64,000 nt of DNA from NCBI GenBank assembly GCA_025506515.1, contig CM046452.1, forward strand, positions 44,180,444 to 44,244,443. The letters are read 5' to 3'. Below the pieces are notes generated by a model that did not search any database, had not been told where the DNA came from, and was given only the letters and a program-made list of their open reading frames with translations. The number at the start of each line of letters is the position of its first letter. Positions within the stretch are counted from its first letter, which is position 1. This document shows positions 46,408 through 58,500 of the stretch, piece after piece. Source of the stretch: Flaveria trinervia. Taxonomy: Eukaryota > Streptophyta > Magnoliopsida > Asterales > Asteraceae. The position numbers and the translations under genes were made by a program.

Positions 46408-46532
46408 TTAGTTTTGGAAAAGATATGAGCCTAGAAGAACCGCAATGCCAGTTACGGCTATGGTGAATAAAAGCCTTCGTGTAGTCAAGTCTTGTGGTGG
46501 TGGCCTCCTTCTAGGACCATGTTCTCGGTCAG
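46408..46532 (-). CDS. Zinc-finger gene coding exon 5 (membrane anchor)
   Basis: Encodes D-R-E-H-G-P-R-R-R-P-P-P, then R-R-L-L-F-T-I-A-V-T-G-I and S-Y-L-F-Q-N, with a TAA at 46410-46408. The upstream edge is uncertain: acceptors GGGAAG (46533) or ACAAG (46538) are available and only the first keeps the frame with exon 4. It is separated from exon 4 by about 7.4 kb. Confidence 0.8.
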
Positions 46533-49500
46533 CTTCCCTTGTGGCCCTTCAATAAATGCCACCAAAAGTTAGCACATATAACTCTGAAATATTATTGCCA
46601 ATTAAAGGTAGCAAATTGGACGGTGGCAGTACCAGCTCAAACAGAATTTGGGTTGATAGACGTAATTTTTCTTAAATGTCAAAACTTGGGTGTTTGGTTG
46701 AAAACAGCCTTTTGTCTGTTCTTTTTTAAAATAAAAGCTACTTAATGCATTGAATATTTAATAACAAAAACAATATCATTACATATTAGTCAATATTATA
46801 TACTAGTATAATTAGAGGGACCTTTGATGTAAATGTGTAGTCTATTTCTACTCCTTGTATTCCACGTTAAGGAATATAATATACAACTATTTTACCAAAG
46901 TTAATTTGGTATCAGAGCTAGAAACCCTAGACTCTGTCTGCCGTCACTTTCTCCACCGGAAAACAACTTTCGGTTGCCTGCCCCTGTCTCTGTTTTTCGA
47001 AACAGCCTCCCTCGCAAAACAACTTCCGACCACCGCCTTGTTTCTTCTCTTCTCAAGCAGCAGTCTCGATTATTCACATGGCAAACACAACAACCCCACT
47101 TGCTCCCTTCACTTCCGCCGAGAAGACTGTTCATAACTCCCACAAGTTTGGTTTCACATTAACCCCTACCAACTATGGCCATTGGAAAGCCATGATTAAG
47201 CCATTTCTTGTCACCAATGGCTTATTTTGCTATGTTGATGGCACTCTATTGTGCCCTTTGGCTGTAACTCACTCGACTGACACATCTGGTAAGGATGATG
47301 CCCCTGCTGCAGAGATTTCTAACCCCAGCCATGCGGTTTGGGTATCCAATGATGCTCACGTCCGCATGTTACTCATGTCCACCATATCGGAATCCTCGTT
47401 TCAGCATGTTCAAGGGGATACTTCTCGTGACCTATGGCTGTCTCTTGAACGCGCTTATGCTCCACACACTTCTTCACGGGAATTCACTCTCAGAACACAA
47501 CTTTTGAAGATCATAATGAAAGAAAATGAAACATCTGTAGTTTATCTCACTCGGGCCTGATGCCTTGGCTAATATTGGAGCACCGATGCCAGAAAAAGAT
47601 GTTATGCTTGTTCTCTCGGGACTGCGTGAAAAGTACAACTCTCTCAAATCAAACGTGCTTGCTAGGCAATTTCCAACTGCTTTCAATGAGCTGCATAGTC
47701 TGCTTGCTGATCATGACTTCATGATTCGGAAGGCTGTCCCAGAAATTACCCCTACTCAAGCCTTCACGACTTCTATTGCTGCTGGAAACTCTTCTGTTCA
47801 GCCAGGAGTGATGCACACACTTCAACAGTTGGTTACTAAATTGGGTCTGCAATTGCAGCCCACTTCTGCCTCACCTCAGCAATCCTCACAGGCCTACTAC
47901 ACCAACCGAACAAGAAATAATAACCACGGTCGGGGTGAACTTTCCAACCGTGGCCGTGGTGGACGTGCTCAACACAACAATTACAATCGTACTCAAGGAG
48001 GGGGAGGTACTCGATCGGGTTAGTTCAGTTGGGCCTCAAATCAAAACATGGTTTATGGGATATGTAACCGCTGTGGAATAGGTCATCTCCCATCACAATG
48101 TCCGAATCGTGATCCATCTACCATCCGTACAAGACAACCGTCAGCAAATTATGCCGACTACCGCTCACAAGCATCTACTTCTTGGCTTCCGGACACAAGT
48201 TCAAGCAACCACGTGGCACAGGATATGTCGGGACTTGACACGGCCGAGCCTTACTATGGTGACGACAATCTGCATGTTGGTAATGGTACAGGCTTACCTA
48301 TTTTACATATTGGTCCTTCTCGTTATTACTCACCAAATAAAACTTTTTCATAACCAATATCCTTCACGTTCCTCAAATCAAAAAAAAAATCTTCTTTCTG
48401 TTCAACAGTTTTGTCATGATAATAATGTTTATTTCGAATTTCATTCCACCTTTTTTGCTGTGAAGGACAAGTATACACACATTACCCTCCTCACGGGTCC
48501 AAGTGACGGTGGACTCTACTCAATTCATCTTCCTCGAGCTCAACTGGTTCCCAAAGTTGCTTTTTCAACCTCTCGTGCGTCTACTACCACATGGCATCAA
48601 CGATTAGGACATCCACACAATCAACTTTTTCAAACTATGCTATCTAAGTATTGTTTACCTATTTCCAATAAAACATTTGATTTGCATTGTAATTCTTGTT
48701 CTGTTGGGAAATCTTCAAAACTTCATTTATTATCTTCTGATTACAAAAGCAATCATATTCTAGATTTATTATTTTGTGATGTTTGGGAACCCGCATCAGT
48801 CACCTCCTTTGATGGTCATAATTATTTCTTATTATGTGTTGATCATTTTTCCAAGTTTATGTGGTTGTTTCCTTTAAAGCGCAAGTCTGATGTGTTTGAA
48901 GTGTTTAAACGTTTTGTTACAATGGCCGAACGACAGTTTTCCACAAAAATTAAATGTGTTCAAACTGATTGGGGGGGGGGGGGGGGGGTGAGTTTAGAAA
49001 CCTATCTCATTTTTTCTCTTCCATTGGTATTCTTCATCGTCTCTCTTGTCCCCACACCAGTGAACAAAATGGTGTGGTCGAACGACGTCATCGCCACGTC
49101 GTCGAGACTGGCCTCACTCTCATGGCCTAATCGAATGTCCCAAAACAATTCTGGCATTTTGCCTATGAAACAACAGTTTATCTTATTAATCGGATGCCGT
49201 CACGTGCCAACTCTACTATTTCTCCATTTGAACTTGTGTTCAAACACAAACCTGATTTTTCCTTTTTGCGGGTCTTTGGGTGTCGTTGGTATCCTCAATT
49301 AAGACCATACAATCCTAACAAGATGGGTTTTCGTTCTACATCGTGCATATTCCTTGGATATAGTACATCCCATCATGGGTATCGGTTTTTGACCCGGAAA
49401 ACAAACGTATGTATATTGCACGCCACGTTCGGTTCCATGAATCATTCTTTCCTTTCCACACAACACCCATTAATATGCCCTCACCTTCCCCTTCAACCCC

Positions 49501-52500
49501 ATACTTCTCAACCTACCCTACCCCTCCTCACCCCGACCAGGTTCCATCGTCTTTTTCTTTTCCTTCCACTCCTCCAACACCACACCCAACTACTGACCCT
49601 CCTACTCAACCCCAACCTACCTCAACCTCACCATTTGCTTCCACACCATCACAACCCACCTCGCCTACTCCCCAAACCTACAGCTGACGCCCCACCAATC
49701 CACTCAATCTGTTGGTTGTTCCCTCTTCTGCCTTTGATCGTTACTGCCACTCCCAACCCAACCCCAGTACACAACCCGTGGCTGCCCCATAACCATCTTC
49801 CACTCTTCCACCGTCCACTGCTTCACAGCGTTCTCGACCGTCCAATCTTAGACAAAATCCTCGAAAAATAACACCTTTCCACCCTTCTTCCCACTACACT
49901 ACCCCCTCATCTACTGCTACAGAACCAGCCACCTTTGCCATTGCCACCTCAGACGCCCATTGGCGTAAAGCTATGGCCGCGGAATATTCCGCACTCATCC
50001 GCAACGGTACGTGGACACTTGTCCCTCGTCCTTCTGGGGTAAATTTGGTTGATTGTAAATGGGTTTACAAGCTCAAACGGGATCAAACAGGTGCTATTAA
50101 GCATTACAAGGCGCGGCTAGTTGCAAGAGGTTTTAAACAACAACCAGGTATTGATTATACGGAAACTTTCAACCCGGTGGTAAAATCCACCACTATCCGA
50201 GTAGTTCTCTCTCTTGCTGTCACTAACCAATGGCCTCTTCGGCAACTTGATGTACAAAATGCCTTCTTGCATGGTGATTTGGCAGAAACAGTATACTTAC
50301 AATAGCTTACTGGTTTTGTTGATCCATCTAAACCTGATCATGTTTGTTTACTTCATAAGTCATTGTATGGCCTTAACAAGCTCCACGTGCCTGGTTTCAG
50401 CGACTTTCTCAGGCTTTGTTTGACTTGGGATTTACAGGCTCTAAAACATATCCCTCTTTATTTATTTACTCGGCTAATGGTGTTTTGTTATATATGCTTG
50501 TCTATGTTGATGACATAATTCTGACAGGCAACAATCCTACAGCTATTGAACAAGTGGTGCACAGTTTAAGTCGTTCTTTTCCAGTCCAAGACATGGGTCC
50601 CTTATCCTATTTTCTCGGCATTGAGGTGGCACATAAAGGGGATGACATTGTCCTCTCACAACGAAAGTACATTAACAAGCTGTTAGATCGGACACACCTG
50701 TCTCATTCCAAACCGGTTCCATCCCCATGTACTACTAATGCTCATCTGACACTCGGTGACGGTGACCAATATGAGGATCCAGTTAAATATCGCCAAGTTG
50801 TTGGCGCTCTACAGTATGTCACGTTATCTCGCCCAGACATTACTTTTGCAGTTAATAAAGTTTGCCAATTCATGCACTCACCAACTGTGAATCATTGGTC
50901 AGCGGTCAAGCGCATCCTACAGTATCTTCATGGGACTATAGCTCATGGCCTTCTGATCTCTCGTTCATCATCCTCCACCTTACATGCTTATACAGATGCG
51001 GCATTCAACTCCTTGAGTGCCTTTTCGGATGCAGACTGGGCTGGGTGCCCAGATGACCGTCGATCCACGGGCGGATATGCAATATATCTTGGCTCTAATT
51101 TAGTTTCATGGTCTGCACGAAAGCAGAAAACTGTATCTCGGTCATCTACAGAGTCTGAATACAAGGCATTAGCTGATACGGTTGTTGAATTGACTTGGCT
51201 TGAGACGTTATTACGTGAGCTCCGTGTTCCGATGTCAGTCCCAACATTATGGTGTGACAACTTGGGGGCTACGTATTTATCTTCCAATCCTGTATTCCAC
51301 GCGCGTACAAAGCACGTAGAAGTCGATTTCCACTTTGTTAGAGAAAAGGTTGCTCAAGGGAAATTATCAGTTCAGTTTATTTCAACAAATGATCAGATAG
51401 CCGATGTCTTCACAAAGCCGTTGTCGTCTCAATGTTTTCTCTTTTTGAACTCCAAGCTAAGAGTCGATACCCGGCCTTAACTTGCAAGGAATATTAGTCA
51501 TATATATACTAGTATAATTAGAGGGACCTTTGATGTAAATGTGTAGTCTATTTCTACTCCTTGTATTCCACGTTAAAGGAATATAATATACAACTATTTT
51601 ACCAAAGTTAATTTTACAATAATAACCTAATTTTTTTGGATAAAAATGATTTAGAAGGTTGTATGCAACATAATACACTTTGGCAGCTGTCTCTTTAGCT
51701 AATATTTTGTCGATCTTACCACGTCTGAGATGAAAAAAAACCAAAATATCTGCATATACTTCCTCAGATCCAGAGAACTATGACTATGAATGTTAGTGAG
51801 TTTTGTGCAGCTAAAACAACAAACCAAAAACCTATTTGACTTCAAGTTTAATAAAGCAAACTAGAGGTGGGAATTTTGATCCATTTACCAGAGAAAGGGA
51901 CAATTTTCACTTATGTTTTATTTACCATAGTAAAAAATGAGTAGCTTAAAAGGGAAAGGAGGCTGAAAGTTAGTATTTTTAATACGATTTTGGTAGTCAC
52001 ATTGGGAGCGCCAACTGTTTATAAAAATAGATAAAAATCCTAGACAAAAAGTGCTTCAGGTCAATCCGACCCAACATGCTTGGATATACAAACTTCAACC
52101 TGTAACACAGCCCCTCCATTCCGCCACCATAATACTAAGATGAAAGATTTAAAAAATTAAATTAAATCAAACCATTCAACTTTCATTTGCGTTATAGTGG
52201 GAAAAATATCTGAAAGGTTTCAACTGGAATGGAGGAGAACTCTCAATATATACAAGTGGGAAACCTATAAACCTTTGAAAAACCTATCTTGGGCATGTGG
52301 GCTAGAGTGCTAGACATAGCTAAACCCTAATAACTATAAACAACACTCCTCAAATTGTAGCATAGATATTAATCATTCTCAACTTATTACAAAATAAAGT
52401 TAAAAAACATGACCATCCCTCCACCGGAACTAAAAACATCCATTTTACATCATGAACTGTTCTTGTAAGGTCACAGGATTTGATATTGTGCAATTGGCTG

Positions 52501-55500
52501 GAAAAGGACCGCAATCCAAAAATAAGACAGAAACATGAAACTGGAACACAAGATGGAAACTAGAATAGAAAACCAGGACACGAGCAAATAGCCTAGACAG
52601 GAGCAATAACTCGAACCAAGAAACCAGGACAAGAGCAGAAAACCGAACAGGATCAGGAATCTGGAACAGGAAACCAGGACAGGAGCATAAGCAGGAAAAC
52701 TAGAACAGGAATAGGATGAAGAACATGAAGCTGGAATCAGGAACTTGAATTGGAACAAGAAGTTTCAACAAACAGAAGCATGAAACATTGTTGACACAGC
52801 ATGGCTGTTGGTGATTTACCAATGAACAAGGGGACAATAAGTTGATACAACATGCCACCAGGAAAACATATAGATATACTAGAACTGGAAAGAATCACGA
52901 GACATGACAGGAATCAATGACTCATTAGGGACTCACTTGGACTCAATCAGGAACCAGCGACAGTGGTGCAACAGTCCTGGGCTGAAAGAAGGAGCAACAA
53001 ACATGGACTTTAGAAGTAGAGAACTCAAACAACATAGGAACTATCGAACATATAAACCCAAGTGCGGTCAGGGGCTCTCAGTGAGCGATGGTGGAAAGGG
53101 GAAGAAAACCCATGACTAATAGCTAGATATCAGCAGCATGTAGTAGCAAGATTCCAAAGGTTGGTGGCAGCACACACTGACTAGCGGTGAGGCGGATATC
53201 AACGGTGTAGCAGGTGTTAGAATGGAAAGTAATGATGACATTAATGATAAAATCCATCATCTTCACGCTCCAGCAAGTGGGCGGCAATGGCAAAGATAAG
53301 CGCGAAACATGGCAGCAAATTCCATTGGGTAAGCTGATCAGGAGGTCTTTGCCAACAATGGTGGCAGTGGTGTGATACAATAGTGTCTCGAAAAAAGATT
53401 CTTTGAAAGGCAAGTAGCAGAAATGAAATTAGTAAAAGAACTGGTAACTAAACTTGAAAGGACCTGGGATAGGATGGCAGTGTCATGTTGCCTTTCTAGT
53501 GTTTGTGTCGTCCCTAAAGTCTTAGCTCTAATACCATGTAAAAGTGAGATGTGGATGTTGTAATTAGAATAAAGCAGGAACCCTCAGGATGTACAAGTGA
53601 GAAACCTATAAACCCTAGAGAAACCTGTCTTGGGCCTATAGGCTAAATACAACTAAACCTTTATAATAAAATACTAATAAGTAGAAGTTATAAAGCAAAT
53701 CAATTTGAACTCAAAACCCTCACGAGATCAAGAAAAACAAGATCAAGTCCAATCGCTTTTATGATTTGAGTTGTGTTCCGGCTATTATTATTTACACCTG
53801 TTCCCTGATGGCTGTCAGCTATCAGCTTACAATAGGTGTTACCAAGGCAAAGAAGTCATTCAACTTCTATCTTATGGAACAAAATCAATATTCAGTTTAT
53901 TCATGATGATTATTATGCATTTTGAACTTGGAAACCTTTCAAGTTCATGGAACAGAGGATATATCAATATTATATCAAACTGGAAGTTTCAGGTATAGTA
54001 TTTGTGACACCGTTGCATGAGACATCATGGGCAATTCTTTCTCGAAGTCGTATGTATCTGTTACAGAGCTGACAGAGCTCTGTTCTGTTCCCACAGACTT
54101 CCTGAAATTTTAAATTAGTAGAGAGCATATTTCAGATTTTAGAAGAAAAAATATATTGGTTGACTATTGCATTATCAACAACTTAAGTTTTTACTATTGT
54201 ACTAGACTATACAATGTACTCGATCTCATGAAAATTTCTAACCCCTGCTCCAATATATGTGTTAGGAAGTGTTGGCTTTTAGCAAAGAAAAAAGGTGATT
54301 GATTCATGAGATACAGTGGCTAAAGAAATAAACTCATCAGTAGAATGAACAAAGGAAACATCAGTTTTTTTTTCCTTTAGAAGATATGTTGTTACCTGAT
54401 GCTCAGATAGGTCAACAGCAGGCAAAGGAAACTCGCAGTAATCACATGTTGCAATTCGTTGAGGGCATTTTTGACCTTTGTGCACAGCTAACTTTTCAGG
54501 TTCCATCATCTCATTGCACAGTGGACAGGATACCTGTTGTATAATCAGTTAGGCTGTGGGTCATAAGCAGCAATACACCTTAATCCTATAAAGGGTCCCA
54601 TGCAGTTCATATAATTCACAGAGATGTTAGGGGACCATCTAATCATCTAGGATTACTTAATTCAAAACTCTCAAGTTCTAATTAGTTTGTTTCCGGTGAC
54701 TGGGGGCACACAAAGCTACACCAATCAGCAACATCCCTTTGTTCCTTGCCAAATTAAGGATGGTATTGATTTTGGAACACAGCTTTCTTATAGCTCTATT
54801 TATCAAAAAATGGAGCAATTTCATATATACCCTGAAAACTTTCATATCATCTTTACCCAACCAAAAAACTACTACTAAATATGGCCATCAAAATACTAAA
54901 ATTTCATATTCACCCTTCAGTAGATATAAACTATGATGTGATGATTACACCCTTCTCTTTCTCTTTGCAATCTAAACTCTCATTTCCTAATGCAAGTTTT
55001 ATGAGAACGGTATAACCATCATAAACTATGGGTATATTATAAATTCTTGTTGGGAAATTATAGTATTATACCAAGTTTATCATGACCACAACAAAATTTT
55101 GCAAGTCTACAATCACATCAGAGAACTAGTTGGCCCACTTCTTAGTTTCTTATTGCTTTAAAGGAAAACTGAACTCTGAAAGAATACAATGAAAAAACAA
55201 GGAAGACCTATCCTTATTAAGACCAAAACTTGGTACTAAAGCAATACCTATGATAGACTCTTCCTAAATTAAAAATAAAATAAAATATAAAAAATAAATA
55301 AATAAAAAAACACTGCATTCCTTAAAAAGAAATATCTTCAAATCCTTCCTTCGATTATACAGAATTAATTGATGATTATCACTATGTCAATATGCATTCA
55401 ATGTGTAAGGGCGAATAATCCTTGATCCATGCCAAGTAAAATAGAATTTTCAATATATAATGAAGATTAGTATTTATCCATTTCATCTCATGTTTTTACC

Positions 55501-58500
55501 ATTTAATACCCACTATTTCTAGTTTCTAATAAAAAATTAATTAGATGAATATATATCCTTGCTATGAGTAAATATACAAAATGCCAATTCTTTGGCTAAC
55601 AATTAAGACCAAAAAATATATCCAATTGTAATGTGCCTAGAAATATACGATATATCTAACAAAAAGTACAAAGACCAACCAAATAGATGTAGTTGTAACT
55701 GTAAATACCGATTTCCAATCAGCTGCACGCTACCTACAAGGAAGCTACACCAAGTCCCAAGTATGATTCTTGTATAGGGCATTCACCTCTTGAAACGAAA
55801 GGCATTAGGACTCTCAATCACTAGTCTCTTTGGTTGTCTAACATACCATTTGAGAATTGAGTATCCAAGGGATAGGGATGACAACCACTGAGAATATCTA
55901 ACTCAAGTACTGAAATTTGAAAGACCATAGTAGACTCATAGACTCAAAACATACTTGTCATGAATCAGACAAGAATGTGGATCTTTAAGGGGCCAGGAAA
56001 TTCACAAGATTCGAGAAAACAATCGGTGACCCTAAAAGACAGGTGATTTTAACGGATAAAGGACTTGACTCATTGAAAGTAACATCAAACACGTAAATAT
56101 CTATGTAGAGTTGGACTCAATAGCGATGTCTCATTCTAACATGTGAAAACACAAGGAGCACACAATTGATAGCACAATGGAGGATGATCATGGACATAAG
56201 AATGCATCCAAATATATTAGGGACAAGAGGAAAAACGGTATATTAAGCAAAAAGAAATTAAAGTGCAGTGTCTTACCACCAAGGACTTTAAAGAGAATAA
56301 AGTTAATCAAATAATTAACTTTATGAATCGCATTGGGCCAAAATGTTTGTGGTACAATATAGTGAACCATCATAATATGAGCTACATCCAATCCATTGGG
56401 GCATTTATTCTTGAATAAGTAACTTCTTAAATCAAAGATGAAAAGAAATGTAGCAAGAATATCAAAATGGGTCTTAACATACACATAAAAACCATGCAAG
56501 ATGGAGAAACTTTATCATCTATACTATATATAAAGCATATTGGTAAAATAGTATACTCAATGCATAGGATACAACCACTTTTGAGGGTAAAATAGTATTT
56601 ATAACATTATTTACAAATTGCCCCTTACAATTAGTTACAGAATAATCTTACACTTACTAACACTTGCATAAAATTTTATATTATCTACCCACAAACCCAA
56701 AAAACTTAATATGTTTTAATATTTTAGCTATATCTTTTAATCTATCACATTTAAAAACGTTTTGAGACTACAACTTAACCTGCTTTTTAAATGTTTTGGT
56801 GTAATTTTTTTGCTGATCAGATTTGTACTTTGTGAGGTACAATAAGTTAATGCATATATGTACAAGTAATCATGTAGAACCCATTTATTTGGTGTTTTAC
56901 ATTTTTAGAAAAAACATAACAGACTTTAGTAAAACTACTACAAGAATAATAGATTATTAAATGCACGTGCCGCATGTAAAATGACACCCCGACGCATTGA
57001 TCGGGCACCCTTCTAGTGTGTTGTAAGCATGAGAACCAATATTGCATGAGAAAAATCAAACGACCATATCTGATACATCTCCCTTGTTGAAAAAGTGAGA
57101 GGTTTTAATAAACTGAGCTTTGAACTTGAGAGGAGCAGGTCCCAATAAATTTTAATAAATTCTGACCTGGACAGTGAATGCACCACATCTGGACATGAGC
57201 AGGAGTGACAGCTGCACCAGTCAGGGTTGCAAACAGCAGGTCGCTTGAACAGGATCAGATTATAGGTCCCACAAATTCGGTGCAGACGATATTAAGGTTA
57301 AAGGAACATATATTAACTTAATGTGGCATATCTCGAGGATTTTACTGATGAAATGATGGTCCGTATTAGTATTTAGTATTCAATTCACAAGCCTTGTCAT
57401 CCATAGGCTATATGCTCTACAGATAACTAAGGCTCAACAATCTTCCTTACATAAAACCTACTCTTTTTCCAAATAAACTTGTGAGGCTCTAGGTGGATAA
57501 GGAATTAAGGATACTTAATTATGTTAGACTTAAGTTGGTTACCCAAAGAAAAGCACATCACTAAGACGATAATCAAAACATTAACTCCGTGTTTTGACTT
57601 GTGGCAAACTCACACACTTATTGTGGAAATGACAAAATGTAACACATTTTGGTGTGTATAAAACATGAAAGAAGATAACTACTTTTCAAGTTCAAACCAC
57701 GTACCGGGGCATGTGTGCTTGAGTAATGTTCCTCAGCATGCTTTTTGGGAACCATATCACCACAAATGTTACATTTTTCCAAATTGCGAGAGCAATGAAA
57801 GTAATGCAGATCGATATTTGAAGATGGAATGGCTCTGTCACTGTTCATGAAACACATGATGGGTACACAGAAATTTAATAAGTATACAGGGGGAGAGCAA
57901 CCTTTAAGAAGTAAAAGTAGGTTACCAACAAGTTCTAAACACTGAATAATAATATGATATATTATGATGTGAAGAGATCCAGGTATGATAAACCAAGAAA
58001 GAGCAAGAAAAATAAAAACTAATCAGCAATAACATTTGAAAAAATATTGAATGAATAAACCGTCATGCTAAGTTACCATTTAGCTAAAACCCTAAAAGCA
58101 CAAGAAAGCAGGTTCAAATCAAGAAAATTTACAGGGAGCGATGAAGTTAAGTTTAAGATTATTAGTTCACAAACATGTCAAGTTAAAAACAACTTGAAAG
58201 TCCTTTGGTAATAGAAGCCCAACAGTGGTTTTTTGACATTTACCATCTCCTACTCTCCTAGTCAAATTAATGGCATCTCTTATTTTCATTTCTTTCTGAA
58301 TTAAAGATTCAATGTGTAGTGGGAATTTTGGAAAAAAATGCTTAGTTGAAATAAAAATTGAATACTCATCAGAAACAAATTCATCAGAACTATACTTCAC
58401 ATTCTCAAGTCCCCCATTAAAAAATTAAACACTTGCAGAAACGACCACATGCTCCTTGTAAAATAAACTTAGATGCATCAAATGTAGATTACATGTATAA

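Larger units (their letters stand above)
46784..51613 (+). mobile_element. Element E: complete short-LTR Ty1/copia in intron 4 of the zinc-finger gene
   Basis: 123-base 5' LTR (46784-46906), primer site 46907-46918, gag, protease, integrase, RT, RNase H, 3' LTR 51492-51613, target duplication TTACA at 46779-46783 and 51614-51618. It is of the RE1-like type (short LTRs, no extra gene), unlike A-D. Opposite orientation to the host gene, which lowers the chance that its polyadenylation signals truncate host transcripts. Frames are broken although the LTRs are almost identical. Confidence 0.94.

Noticed and set aside
42311..46918. tRNA gene fragments suggested by TGGTATCAGAGC
   Set aside because: These are primer binding sites next to LTRs, without the rest of a tRNA.
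53123..53413. Minus-strand frame in the TRIM-like element
   Set aside because: No motif, no homologous frame recognised, inside a non-autonomous element.
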